Shown: positions 24,939 through 34,372, numbered from the stretch's first letter. The stretch is DNA of 36,412 bases from Caballeronia jiangsuensis (GCA_000648925.1 JFHF01000069.1:1-36412), one strand, 5' to 3'. Numbers and translations are program-made. Notes: generated by a model not told the origin, from the letters alone.

Positions 24939-26720
24939 ATGGCCGCGCGCATAGAAGACTACGCTCTGCTTGGCGACGGGCACGCCACCGCCCTTGTAGC
25001 CAAAGATGGGTCGATCGATTGGCTCTGTTGGCCCACATTCGAGTCCAGTCCCTCATTTGCCGCGCTGCTTGGCGACGCATCCAACGGCCGCTGGTGCATT
25101 GCTCCCGTCGAGCCGGTGCAACAGGTTCGGCGGCGGTATCTTGGCGACTCGCTGGTGCTCGAGACGACTTTTGAGACTACCAGTGGCGTCGTTGAGATGA
25201 CCGATTGCCTTGCGTGGTCCGAGGTCCCTCCTCGCCTCGTACGCAGCGTGCATTGCGTGGCCGGACACGTTGCCCTCACAAGCGAATTGGCGGTTCGCTT
25301 CGATCATGGGCGCCTGAAACCTTGGTATCGCCAGGTTGGACGAAGCGTTGTCGCGGTGGCCGGTCCCCATTCAATCTGGTTCGACTGTCCTCTCGCGCCT
25401 GTTTGTGATGCGCAATCGGTGCAGGTCGAAATAGATTTGACGGCCGGTGAGCGGTGTGACTTGGTGCTGACTTGCTGCCGTTCTCATGAGCCGCCACCTG
25501 CTGCATTGAACGTGGACCAGACGCTGCGTGCGACTTTGCTCGATTGGTCGCAATGGGGGGCGCAGATCGACTTGGGCGACGACCGATACGCCGACGCGAT
25601 TCGGTCCTCGCTCGTGGCGCTCAGGGGGCTCACCAATCGCGTGACTGGCGGTATCGCCGCGGCGGCAACGACTTCATTGCCTGAACTGATCGGTGGCGAC
25701 CTTAACTGGGACTATCGCTATTGCTGGCTGCGCGATGCGAGCTTTACGATGCTCGCCTTGGCCGGCACCGGCTTGCGCGCGCAGGCGCAGGCCTGGCGCG
25801 ATTGGCTATTGCGCGCGCTCGCCGGTGAGCCCGCGCAAGCACAGACAGTTTATACAACCGACGGCGACCGTCACCTCTTGGAATGGGAGTGCGCGTGGCT
25901 AGGTGGCTACGCGCGCTCACGTCCCGTGCGCTTTGGCAATGCGGCGGTGACGCAATCGCAGCACGATATCTACGGTGAGCTCATCGACGCACTTTACGTC
26001 TCGAGATGCCATGGCATGCCGCCCGGCGACGAAGTCTGGTTTCTCGAACGTGCGCTCATCGAGCATGTGCGGCGGATCTGGAAGGAGCCAGACAATGGAC
26101 TATGGGAATCGCGCAGCGGCCTTCAGCACCATACGCTTTCCAAGATGATGACGTGGCTTGCACTCGACCGGGGCATCAAGAGTGCGCTGCGTGAAGGCCA
26201 CGACGTGCCCATCGACGACTGGAGGCGTGACGCGCGTGAGATTCGCGAGAGCGTGCTCACACACGGCTTTCACAGCGGCGTGGGCGCCTTCACGCAGACG
26301 TACGGCAGCGATCGGCTGGACGCAAGTCTGCTGCTCTTGCCCTTGCGCGGCTTTCTGCCTGCTGACGACGCTCGGGTCGTCGGAACGGTCAACGCCATCG
26401 AGCGGAATTTGATGCGCGGCGGTCTCGTGTATCGCTTTCTAGGCGATGACGAACCCGGCTCGGGGCCACCAGAAGGTGCCTTCATCGCCTGCAGCTGCTG
26501 GCTTGTACAGGTCCGGCAGATGCAGGGCCGGCATAGGGAAGCTAAGGAACTGTTCGAACGGGTGCTGGCGCTGCGAAACGATGTGGGATTGCTCGCTGAA
26601 GAGTTCGATACCGGTCTGAAACGCCAGTGCGGCAACTTTCCGCAAGTACTCTCTCACGTTGCGTTCATCAACGCCGCCCGGTACTTCGACGACCCCGATC
26701 ATTCGCTAAACGCCCTCTGA
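24939..26720 (+). CDS. Glycoside hydrolase family 15 (glucoamylase/trehalase-like)
   Basis: 593 residues from ATG 24939, with GGAG 7 nt upstream and only 2 nt after the SDR stop. It starts RIEDYALLGDGHATALVAKD, then GSIDWLCWPTFES, typical of bacterial GH15 proteins with an N-terminal beta domain. The (alpha/alpha)6 barrel has GDLNWDYRYCWLRDASFTML, and the C-terminal block EEFDTGLKRQCGNFPQVLSH with FINAAR. No signal peptide, so it acts in the cytosol on trehalose or glucans. It may feed glucose or related sugars to the oxidative enzymes; a glycogen-debranching-type gene lies downstream at 32219. Confidence 0.9.
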   Translation: MAARIEDYALLGDGHATALVAKDGSIDWLCWPTFESSPSFAALLGDASNGRWCIAPVEPVQQVRRRYLGDSLVLETTFETTSGVVEMTDCLAWSEVPPRLVRSVHCVAGHVALTSELAVRFDHGRLKPWYRQVGRSVVAVAGPHSIWFDCPLAPVCDAQSVQVEIDLTAGERCDLVLTCCRSHEPPPAALNVDQTLRATLLDWSQWGAQIDLGDDRYADAIRSSLVALRGLTNRVTGGIAAAATTSLPELIGGDLNWDYRYCWLRDASFTMLALAGTGLRAQAQAWRDWLLRALAGEPAQAQTVYTTDGDRHLLEWECAWLGGYARSRPVRFGNAAVTQSQHDIYGELIDALYVSRCHGMPPGDEVWFLERALIEHVRRIWKEPDNGLWESRSGLQHHTLSKMMTWLALDRGIKSALREGHDVPIDDWRRDAREIRESVLTHGFHSGVGAFTQTYGSDRLDASLLLLPLRGFLPADDARVVGTVNAIERNLMRGGLVYRFLGDDEPGSGPPEGAFIACSCWLVQVRQMQGRHREAKELFERVLALRNDVGLLAEEFDTGLKRQCGNFPQVLSHVAFINAARYFDDPDHSLNAL

Positions 26721-26735
26721 GACACAGCCACGAGC

Positions 26736-27800
26736 ATGAACAACGACGCGGCCGACGGCACTCCTTCCCGAGAAAACCTTCACGGCGGCGGCTGGCGCGT
26801 CGCCGTGCTCGCGCTCGCACTTCTATTGACCGCGAGTCCTGCCGTCACGCATGCCGATGCGCCGCTCAATTATTTTCTTCATGCCGCCGGTCCCGCCGCG
26901 ACGCCCACGATGCGCCTCGGCTGGGCGCTTGCTGCGCTGGTGACGGTCGTCGCGCTGATCGTCGTGGTCCTGCTCATTGGCGCGATTGCGCGCCGGAGGT
27001 CGAGCACCGAACGCGATGAGCGACATGTTCACGCCGAAGGCGGTGGCATGCATTGGGTGTGGATCGGCACGGCAATTTCGTCCGTCGCGCTCTTCGCGGC
27101 GCTCGCTTATGTGCTGTTCACGCTCGAATCGGTCGCGTCGCCTGGCCGCGAACCGACTCTTATTATCACCGTCACCGCGCAGGACTGGTGGTGGAAGATC
27201 GACTACGCGGGCGAGCCTGCGGTCACCACCGCGAACGAAATTCACATTCCGGTGGGCGAGCCCGTGAAAATCGAACTCAAAAGCGCGGACGTCATTCACG
27301 CTTTCTGGGTGCCGCTTCTCGCGGGAAAGACCCAGACCATACCAGGCGTCGTCAACGAACAATGGATTCAAGCAGACCGCGCGGGCGTGTATCGCGGCCA
27401 ATGCACGCAGTTTTGCGGCGCCCAACATGCGCATATGGCCTTCGAAGTAATCGCCGAGCCGCGTGCACAATTCGACGCATGGTATGCGTCGCAAGCGAAG
27501 CCGTACGCGCCTGTGGGCGCCGCCGCCGACGTGCGCGCAGGCGCTGAACTCTTCAAAGAGCGTTGCGCCGGCTGTCACACCGTTCGCGGCACCGATGCGA
27601 ACGGCGCGCAGGCGCCCGATCTTACGCATCTGAACGCTCGCCGGCTGATTGCAGCGGGCACGTTGTCCAACACCGAACAGAACCAGCTCGACTGGATTCA
27701 ACACGCGCAGCGCATCAAGCCTGATTCGCTGATGCCATCAATCGCGCTCTCCGCCACCGACGCCGCCGCGCTGACGGCCTACCTTCGGACCTTGCAATGA
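26736..27800 (+). CDS. ctaC: Cytochrome c oxidase subunit II with fused cytochrome c (caa3 type)
   Basis: 354 residues. A signal/first helix (VAVLALALLLTASPAVTHA) precedes two transmembrane helices and the periplasmic cupredoxin domain. CuA ligands: His188 (VIHAFW), Cys223, Cys227, His231 and Met234 in CTQFCGAQHAHM. The usual Glu between the two cysteines is Gln225; since that residue coordinates through its backbone, CuA can still form. A C-terminal cytochrome c domain has CAGCH (277-281) and a distal Met in SLMPSI. It accepts electrons from periplasmic cytochrome c. It starts 15 nt after the GH15 gene and its stop overlaps the subunit I start (ATGA). Confidence 0.92.
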   Translation: MNNDAADGTPSRENLHGGGWRVAVLALALLLTASPAVTHADAPLNYFLHAAGPAATPTMRLGWALAALVTVVALIVVVLLIGAIARRRSSTERDERHVHAEGGGMHWVWIGTAISSVALFAALAYVLFTLESVASPGREPTLIITVTAQDWWWKIDYAGEPAVTTANEIHIPVGEPVKIELKSADVIHAFWVPLLAGKTQTIPGVVNEQWIQADRAGVYRGQCTQFCGAQHAHMAFEVIAEPRAQFDAWYASQAKPYAPVGAAADVRAGAELFKERCAGCHTVRGTDANGAQAPDLTHLNARRLIAAGTLSNTEQNQLDWIQHAQRIKPDSLMPSIALSATDAAALTAYLRTLQ

Positions 27801-29812
27801 CCGAGCAAGCACCTTCGCCCCCGCCCCTACGACGCACGCTCACGCTCGGCCGCATCGAGCCCGGCAGCGATGAAGAACGCGCGTTGCGCGAAATCTGGGA
27901 AGCGCCGCCGGGATGGCGCGGCTGGCTGTCGACGGTCGATCATAAGAGCATCGGGCTGCGCTATCTCGTCACGGCGTTCGTGTTTCTGATTGCGGGCGGC
28001 GTCGAAGCACTGTGCATGCGCGTGCAACTCGCGCGCCCCGATGCGCACGTGCTCACGCCCGAGCAATACAACCAGCTCTTCACGATGCACGGCGTGACCA
28101 TGATTTTCCTCTACGCGCTGCCCGTGCTGTCGGGCTTCTCGAACTATCTTTGGCCGCTCATCCTCGGCGCGCGCGACATGGCGTTTCCGCGCCTCAACGC
28201 GCTGTCGTACTGGATCTTTTTGTTCGCAGGCCTCTTTCTCTATGCGAGCTTCCCCTTCGGTGAAGCGCCCAACGCGGGCTGGTTCAACTACGCGCCGCTC
28301 GCGGGCCTTACCTACAACACCGGACCTAACATCGATGTCTACGCGCTCGGGATGGTGCTGCTCGGCATCTCGACCACGGTCGGCTCGATGAACTTTGTCG
28401 TCACGTTCCTGCGCATGCGCGCGCCAGGCATGTCGGTCGATCGCGTGCCGGTGCTCGTGTGGGGCACGCTGACGGCCTCGGGCGGCAACCTGCTCGCAGT
28501 GCCCTCAGTCAGTCTCGCGTTTTTGCTTCTGTGGCTCGATCGGCGCATCGGCACACACTTCTTTGACGTGATGAATGGCGGGCGCGCGCTGCTCTGGCAG
28601 CATCTCTTTTGGATCTTCGCGCATCCGTGGGTCTACGCGGTGGTGCTGCCGGCGATGGGCATTGTCTCGGATGCGCTACCGGTGTTTTGCCGCAGGCCGC
28701 TGGTCGGCTATTTGCCAGTCGCCTTGTCGACGGTCGCGACCATGACGGTCGGTTTTGTCGTGTGGATTCACCATATGTTCGCGACGGGCATTCCCGCGCT
28801 CGCGTTGTCATTCTTCGGCGCAGCGAGCATGGTGATTGCGATTCCCAGCGCGGTGGCGACCTTTGCGTGGATCGCCACCATCTGGACCGGACGTCCCGTG
28901 TTCCGGGTGCCGTTCCTCTACTTTTCCGGGTTCGTGTTCCTGTTCGTGATCGGTGGCCTTTCCGGCGTGCTGACTGCCGCCGTGCCACTCGACTGGCAGC
29001 TGACGGACACCTACTTCGTGGTCGCACATCTGCATTACGTCTTACTCGGGATCAACGTCTTTCCGGTGATCGGCGGCATCTACTTCTGGATCCCGAAGTT
29101 CACAGGACGCATGATGAGCGAGCGCATCGGGCGCATCGGTTTCTGGATCCTGTTTGTGGGCTTCAACGTCGCGTTCTTCCCGATGCACATCGCGGGTCTG
29201 CTGGGAATGCCGCGCCGGATTTATACCTATGCGCCGGACATGGGCTGGAACACGGTGAACATGATCACGTCGATCGGCGCGTTCGTGTTCGCGCTGGGCG
29301 TGCTGATCTTCCTGGTCGACTTCGTGTACAGCGTGCGCCGCGGACCGGTCGCGGGCGACAACCCGTGGGACGCGCCTACGCTCGAATGGTCAACAACATC
29401 GCCCCCGCCGCCCTACAACTTCGCCGTCGCGCCGCGCATCGCAAGCCGCCATCCGCTGTGGGAGGCGCGCCTCTCCGGCAAGATGCGCTCGCAACTCGAG
29501 GTGGGCTACGTGCTCAATCGCGGACGTGAAGCGCTCGGCACGACCGCGCTCGACGGCGACCCTGATGTCATTCTCCTAATGCCCGAAGACTCGTACGCAC
29601 CGTTTTGGCTTGGGGTGGCGTCGCTCGTGTTTTTCACGGGACTGGCCTTCACCGCGTGGTGGCTCGCGGGCATCGGTTTACTAGGTTGCGCGGCGGCAAT
29701 CGTCGTCTGGCTGTGGCCGAGGCGGGAGCTCGGCCAGCGCGATGATTCACCAGACGATGACGCGCCCAGTAAAAACAATGCACCTGACCCACGCGCCGGA
29801 GCCACATCATGA
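27797..29812 (+). CDS. ctaD: Cytochrome c oxidase subunit I, divergent proton channels
   Basis: 671 residues; 12 core helices plus a C-terminal extension with about two more (PFWLGVASLVFFTGLAFTAW). All metal ligands are present: His98 (heme a), His276 and Tyr280 (CuB and crosslinked Tyr), His325/326 (CuB), His411 and His413 (hemes a3 and a). By motif alignment the D-channel entrance Asp127 (GARDMAFPRLN) is kept, but the GHPEVY glutamate is Trp278 (AHPWVY) and the K-channel lysine is Ala354 (IPSAVATFAW instead of VPTGIKVFSW). It is also not the YS variant known for A2-type oxidases. Coupled to ctaC and ctaE by ATGA overlaps. Confidence 0.92.
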   Translation: MTEQAPSPPPLRRTLTLGRIEPGSDEERALREIWEAPPGWRGWLSTVDHKSIGLRYLVTAFVFLIAGGVEALCMRVQLARPDAHVLTPEQYNQLFTMHGVTMIFLYALPVLSGFSNYLWPLILGARDMAFPRLNALSYWIFLFAGLFLYASFPFGEAPNAGWFNYAPLAGLTYNTGPNIDVYALGMVLLGISTTVGSMNFVVTFLRMRAPGMSVDRVPVLVWGTLTASGGNLLAVPSVSLAFLLLWLDRRIGTHFFDVMNGGRALLWQHLFWIFAHPWVYAVVLPAMGIVSDALPVFCRRPLVGYLPVALSTVATMTVGFVVWIHHMFATGIPALALSFFGAASMVIAIPSAVATFAWIATIWTGRPVFRVPFLYFSGFVFLFVIGGLSGVLTAAVPLDWQLTDTYFVVAHLHYVLLGINVFPVIGGIYFWIPKFTGRMMSERIGRIGFWILFVGFNVAFFPMHIAGLLGMPRRIYTYAPDMGWNTVNMITSIGAFVFALGVLIFLVDFVYSVRRGPVAGDNPWDAPTLEWSTTSPPPPYNFAVAPRIASRHPLWEARLSGKMRSQLEVGYVLNRGREALGTTALDGDPDVILLMPEDSYAPFWLGVASLVFFTGLAFTAWWLAGIGLLGCAAAIVVWLWPRRELGQRDDSPDDDAPSKNNAPDPRAGATS

Positions 29813-30423
29813 GCGACTTTGTGGAAAGCCTGCCGGAACGCAAAACACTGCCCATCGGTAGTCCGGGCGAGCGTTCGGGCGGATGGTGGGGCGTCCTCAC
29901 GCTGATTGCGACCGAGGCGGCGCTGTTCGGCTACCTCATCTTCTCCTATCTGTATCTCGCCTCGCAGACCACGCAGCAGTGGCCGCCCGAAGGCATGCCG
30001 AAGCTTGGCCTCGGTGGGGCGAACACGTGCATCCTTTTGTCGAGCAGCGTATTCGTGTGGGCGAGCGAGCGCTTCGTGCGGCGCGGCAAGCGCGGCATGG
30101 GCGTGTTGATGCTCCTGATTGGGATCGTGCTCGGCACGATCTTCGTCGGCATTCAGCTCAAGGAATGGCACGATCATCCTTACGGTTTGACAACGCATCT
30201 CTATGGCTCGCTCTACTTCACCATCACCGGTTTTCACCTGATGCACGTGCTGGTCGGCCTCGTCGTGCTGGCGTTCCTCACGCTCTGGACCGCACTCGGC
30301 TACTTCGACTGGGCGCGTTCGGCGGCGCTCACCATCGGCGGACTGTACTGGCACTTCGTCGATATCGTATGGCTGTTCATTTTCGCGACGCTTTATCTGT
30401 CGCCCTATGTGCTCGCGAGATGA
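29809..30423 (+). CDS. ctaE: Cytochrome c oxidase subunit III
   Basis: 204 residues, five predicted helices, from ATG 29809 (GGAG 8 nt upstream, overlapping the ctaD stop). Hallmarks: WWGVLTLIATEAALFGYLIF with the conserved glutamate, then HLYGSLYFTITGFHLMHVLV and YWHFVDIVWLFIFATLYL. This is the short, five-helix form typical of bacterial caa3 and bo3 oxidases. It completes the subunit II-I-III set and supports function of the divergent subunit I. Confidence 0.92.
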   Translation: MSDFVESLPERKTLPIGSPGERSGGWWGVLTLIATEAALFGYLIFSYLYLASQTTQQWPPEGMPKLGLGGANTCILLSSSVFVWASERFVRRGKRGMGVLMLLIGIVLGTIFVGIQLKEWHDHPYGLTTHLYGSLYFTITGFHLMHVLVGLVVLAFLTLWTALGYFDWARSAALTIGGLYWHFVDIVWLFIFATLYLSPYVLAR

Positions 30424-30863
30424 TGATCAACGACCGCTCTTCCCCCATTGAGAAGCGACACGAAGCACGTCCGAGCGGCGTGTCGCTCACGCTCGGCCTG
30501 TTGCTCGCGCCGGCCGCATGGTTCGTGCAGACGAACCTCGCGCAGACGATCGCCTCATGGGGGTGCTTTCCGCATGAACGGCCCGTGAACCAGCCCGCGA
30601 TGTCGTGGCTTCAACATGGCGAGCTGATCCTCGCATTGCTCGCCCTGCTCATGGGGGTCGCAGGCGCGGCGATCGCGTGGCGTAACTGGCGGCGTACCGC
30701 CGTGTTCGCGTCCGCGGTGAAAGAGCAAAGCGCTATTGATCGACACACCGCGCGCGACGTGTTCATCGCCCGCGCAGGCGCTCTGGCAAGCGCGCTCTTC
30801 GTGTTCGCGCTGATCGCAACCGATCTCGCGTGGCTCGTCGTTTCTCCTTGTGGGGGGCGCTGA
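30420..30863 (+). CDS. Small oxidase-linked membrane protein
   Basis: 147 residues from ATG 30420 (or 30423), overlapping the ctaE stop. Hydrophobic segments: VSLTLGLLLAPAAWFVQTNL, LILALLALLMGVAGAAIAWR and AGALASALFVFALIATDLAW, about three helices. Similar unnamed proteins follow caa3-type oxidase genes in other proteobacteria; it may act in assembly or be an accessory subunit (inference). The conserved start of helix 1 (PAAWFVQTNLAQTIASWGCF) with a Cys is noteworthy. The triheme cytochrome gene begins 5 nt after its stop. Confidence 0.75.
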   Translation: MMINDRSSPIEKRHEARPSGVSLTLGLLLAPAAWFVQTNLAQTIASWGCFPHERPVNQPAMSWLQHGELILALLALLMGVAGAAIAWRNWRRTAVFASAVKEQSAIDRHTARDVFIARAGALASALFVFALIATDLAWLVVSPCGGR

Positions 30864-30868
30864 TCACC

Positions 30869-32185
30869 ATGAGCTTTAAACAACATGTGTTGCTCAGCAT
30901 GACTGCGATGGCGGCGGGCTTCATGTTCTGGTGTCAGTCCACCTGCGCGCAGGAAACGCCCTCCGCGGCGCTGGTCGCACGTGGCGCGTATCTCGCCAAG
31001 GCCGCCGACTGCGCGGGCTGCCATACAGCATTGCCCAAAAAGGGACAGCCGCAGCCGCGCCCATTTGCGGGCGGTTTGCCGATGGGCTCACCCTTCGGCA
31101 CCATCTGGTCGAGCAACATCACGCCCGACAAGGAACACGGCATTGGCGGTTATAGCTATGAGGACTTCGCACGCGTCTTGCATCAAGGTGTCGCGCCCGG
31201 CGGCAAGCATCTGTACCCAGCCATGCCCTACCCCTCGTTCTCGAAAATCAATGATGAAGACATGCGCGCGCTCTACGCCTACTTCATGCATGGCGTCGAG
31301 CCCGTGAATCAGGCGGCGCCGGAAACAAAGCTGCCGTTTCCGTTCAGTCAGCGCTGGATGCTCTCGCTGTGGAATCTCGCCTTCGCGCCAAATGATCCCT
31401 TCACACCTGAACCGAAACGCGACGCGCAGTGGAATCGCGGCGCGTATCTCGTGCAGGCACTCGGACACTGCGGCGCCTGTCACACCCCGCGCGGGCCCGC
31501 GTACAACGAGACCGGCTATACGCAAGAATCGAGCGCCTACCTCACAGGTGGCACCAACGATCACTGGTACGCGCCAAATCTCACGGGCCTCGCGGGCCCC
31601 GGGCTTGGTCGCATCTCGGCGCAAGACATCGCGTCATTCCTGAAAACCGGACACGGCGCGGGGCTCATCACGTTCGGAAGCATGGTGCAGGTCGTCGAAG
31701 ACAGCACGCAGTATCTCAGCGACCAGGATCTGAATTCGATTGCGTCCTATCTGAAGGCCCTGCCCGCGCAGGGCAGCGGCGGCACCTACGATGCGCAATC
31801 CAGACTGGCACAGCAAAGCGTCGCCGCCTTGCACACCGGCGATCAGCAACGACCCGGCGCGGGACTCTATCAAGGCATGTGCGCGCGTTGTCACCACAGC
31901 GATGGAAGGGGTGAGCCGCTTAAGTATCCGCGGCTTGCAGGGAACCCCGCCGTGCTGGCGGAAAAGCCGGATTCGCTTGTGCGTCTTCTTTTGCAAGGCG
32001 GGCATGCGCCAACGACCATCGACGACCTGCCGTCAAAGGAAATGCCCGCTTTTGGACCAAAGCTCACGGACACCGAAATTGCGCGCGTATTGACCTTCGT
32101 GCGCAGCGCGTGGGGCAACAACGCCAGGCCGGTCACCACGCGCGATGTCCAGAAGATGCGCGATGCAGTCGTGCCCCACCATTGA
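30869..32185 (+). CDS. Triheme cytochrome c (alcohol/gluconate dehydrogenase cytochrome subunit)
   Basis: 438 residues from ATG 30869. A signal peptide (LLSMTAMAAGFMFWCQSTCA) directs it to the periplasm. Three heme-binding motifs: CAGCH (48-52), CGACH (201-205) and CARCH (338-342), each with a candidate distal Met. Length and spacing match the cytochrome c subunit of membrane-bound gluconate 2-dehydrogenase, alcohol and sorbitol dehydrogenases. It is the likely electron link from the flavoprotein to the oxidase. It is the last gene of the operon; the next gene converges 33 nt away. Confidence 0.92.
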   Translation: MSFKQHVLLSMTAMAAGFMFWCQSTCAQETPSAALVARGAYLAKAADCAGCHTALPKKGQPQPRPFAGGLPMGSPFGTIWSSNITPDKEHGIGGYSYEDFARVLHQGVAPGGKHLYPAMPYPSFSKINDEDMRALYAYFMHGVEPVNQAAPETKLPFPFSQRWMLSLWNLAFAPNDPFTPEPKRDAQWNRGAYLVQALGHCGACHTPRGPAYNETGYTQESSAYLTGGTNDHWYAPNLTGLAGPGLGRISAQDIASFLKTGHGAGLITFGSMVQVVEDSTQYLSDQDLNSIASYLKALPAQGSGGTYDAQSRLAQQSVAALHTGDQQRPGAGLYQGMCARCHHSDGRGEPLKYPRLAGNPAVLAEKPDSLVRLLLQGGHAPTTIDDLPSKEMPAFGPKLTDTEIARVLTFVRSAWGNNARPVTTRDVQKMRDAVVPHH

Positions 32186-32218
32186 GCGGGCAGCAGCCGT
32201 CGGTTCTAGCCGGCTCAT

Positions 32219-34372
32219 CTAGATCGGGACAACCCGTTGAATAACGGCGGAGGGCTCACCCTTGAGCACCGCAAACTGAGTCTTCTGATCTGTCCGCCAG
32301 AAGCGAATGTCGAACGTCAGTTCGCCAATGTGTAAGTCTCTCAGCGTGACATCAGGGAGCCAGGGTGGCAAGACTGGATCGACGAAGAGGACTCCACTGG
32401 GCGCATCAGGTTGAAGGCCAAGAATGGCGTAGAGCAATGAGAAAACAGATCCCGCGGCCCAGGCCTGAGGCACGTTCGCGCCAAGATACTGGACGGGAAA
32501 GCTTGACGCATCACGATGCAAGCCGGCATAGAGCTCGGGAAACTGATTGAGCATGAAGAAGCGGCCCGCCGACCACACGTCATGAGCAATCTCGCCGGCC
32601 TCTTTTGCATAGCCGTAACGCTTGAACCCCTCGGCGATGAGCCCATTGTCATGCGGCCAAACCGCGCCGCACTGATAAGAATAAGGGTTGTAAGCTGGGT
32701 GAGCGGCCGATAGTGTGCGAATGCCCCACCCACTCCACATATCCTCGCACATGAGCCGGGCGACGACACGACCTGCACGCTCAGGCGGAACGATGCCGGA
32801 CCACATGCAGTGACCGGGATTCGAAGCCACAGTCATGACCTTATTCTTGTCGGCATCTAGTGCGAGCGCGTAAAAGCCAGCTTCCTCATCCCAGAACGTC
32901 TCATTGAATCGGGCGAAAAGTTGGGCCGCCTTCTCGCGCAAGGTCGCCGCACGCGCGTGCTCATGCAGCACGTCGTAGATCTTCGCCATTCGCATCCATG
33001 CATCGTAGACATAGCCTTGGAGTTCACAAAGCGCTTTGGCGCCACCAACTTGCGTTCCGTCTGGATAGACCACCGCGTCGCCGGAATCCTTCCAGCTCTG
33101 GTTCTCGAGTCCGTCCGGCGAACGCGTCTCGTATTCCTGGAACCCATCGCCATCCCGGTCGCCGTATTGGTCGATCCAGTCGAGACAGCGCTCCGCAGTG
33201 GGCAGGTGTCGCCTCAGCAAATCGAGGTCGCCTGTACAGCACCACGCAGTATGCAAGGTAATGAGATAGAGCGGCGTCGCGTCGGCCGTTCCGTAATAGG
33301 GCGTATGAGGCACGAGGTTAAAATGGGCGAGTTCGCCGAGGCGCAGCTCGTGCATGATCTTTCCCGGTTCGGCGTCGCGATAGTCGTCCCGATCCTTCGC
33401 CTGCCGGGCGCCTAGCACTGCTAAGGTTCCACGCGCAAACGAAGGATAGACCAGCGATGTCTGTAAGGAAGTTATCAGGCTGTCGCGCCCAAAGAGAGCC
33501 ACGAACCACGGAAGTCCCGCGGCCGGCACGACATGCGTGTCGGCCTTAGGCGCCGACCCACTTATCGGCAGGCGCAACGCGGCCAGGTCATCGGTGGCCT
33601 GCTGAAATACGCTCCTGAGCGTCTCATGACTGCTCTCGAGCTTGAGGACGGCGCTATTCCACTGGGCAAGCCGCTTGCGGTTTTCCGATAGTTCACTGTG
33701 AGAGCTGGCGCAGGAGACTGGTGCACGGAACTGATCACGCCCGTCTGAGAGATCGTATCGCAGACAGCAATGCCAGCGGGCGCCAGGCTCCATCGCAAGG
33801 TCAAATGTCATGCGCCCATTCGCGTAGGCGGCCAAAGACCCACTGCTGCACGCGCTCACCACAACCGCACGCAGGAAATCTTGATTGCGATATGCGGTGA
33901 TCAGACGCTGCCCAGATTCTGACCACGTCGTCGAGATGCGCCCGCGGCGCACGAAACGACCGGATTTCACCTCGAAGAGGTCGGCAAAATCACTGCGTAT
34001 GCCGATCTCGAGATTAAAGCGCACCTTCGAGGCGCCATAATTAACCAGATCGAGATCTTCGTGCAGGCCGCCGCCGATCTCACGGCTCAAGGTGAGGCCG
34101 ACCGTATGGGCCTCGACCGGCCCAGCCTCGGTGAGAAAGGCACGATTTGTCAAAAAAATCTGCGCTGCGAAGGCGGCCGTCGCGCCACCGTTGAGCAGAT
34201 CCCACGGTTGCCCGTTCGCGTACACGGTCCAATGGCTGATCACGCGCGTATCGTAGAAGTAGTAGCCCTTTTGTGATTGGCCGCTCATCTGACCATCGGT
34301 ACCCGTCAGAAGAACCGCGTGGCCCTGGTGAATCGCAATCTGCGGCGGCCCGACCTTCACTTCAAGCGACAT
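32219..34372 (-). CDS. Amylo-alpha-1,6-glucosidase / glycogen debranching family protein
   Basis: 717 residues from ATG 34372, with GGGAGAAGG 3-6 nt upstream. The N-terminal GDE_N-bis domain (HQGHAVLLTGTDGQMSGQSQ, then GYYFYDTRVIS) is followed by an (alpha/alpha)6 barrel with AAGLPWFVALFGRDSLITSL, DGDGFQEYETRSPDGLENQS and WKDSGDAV, then QCGAVWPHDNGLIAEGFKRY. It is cytosolic, without a signal peptide. The family includes debranching enzymes and related hydrolases; the exact glucan is uncertain. Operator copy 5 is about 80 nt upstream. It converges with the 12-gene operon. Confidence 0.88.
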   Translation of the reverse strand: MSLEVKVGPPQIAIHQGHAVLLTGTDGQMSGQSQKGYYFYDTRVISHWTVYANGQPWDLLNGGATAAFAAQIFLTNRAFLTEAGPVEAHTVGLTLSREIGGGLHEDLDLVNYGASKVRFNLEIGIRSDFADLFEVKSGRFVRRGRISTTWSESGQRLITAYRNQDFLRAVVVSACSSGSLAAYANGRMTFDLAMEPGARWHCCLRYDLSDGRDQFRAPVSCASSHSELSENRKRLAQWNSAVLKLESSHETLRSVFQQATDDLAALRLPISGSAPKADTHVVPAAGLPWFVALFGRDSLITSLQTSLVYPSFARGTLAVLGARQAKDRDDYRDAEPGKIMHELRLGELAHFNLVPHTPYYGTADATPLYLITLHTAWCCTGDLDLLRRHLPTAERCLDWIDQYGDRDGDGFQEYETRSPDGLENQSWKDSGDAVVYPDGTQVGGAKALCELQGYVYDAWMRMAKIYDVLHEHARAATLREKAAQLFARFNETFWDEEAGFYALALDADKNKVMTVASNPGHCMWSGIVPPERAGRVVARLMCEDMWSGWGIRTLSAAHPAYNPYSYQCGAVWPHDNGLIAEGFKRYGYAKEAGEIAHDVWSAGRFFMLNQFPELYAGLHRDASSFPVQYLGANVPQAWAAGSVFSLLYAILGLQPDAPSGVLFVDPVLPPWLPDVTLRDLHIGELTFDIRFWRTDQKTQFAVLKGEPSAVIQRVVPI

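Noticed and set aside
26823..27704. 293-codon minus-strand frame
   Set aside because: Antisense to subunit II; no recognisable motifs while the sense strand has CuA and heme motifs.
29506..30354. 282-codon minus-strand frame
   Set aside because: Antisense to ctaD and ctaE; no family similarity.
32186..32218. Terminator hairpin between convergent genes
   Set aside because: AGCCG...CGGCT pairing is possible but short and without a T-run; too weak to list.
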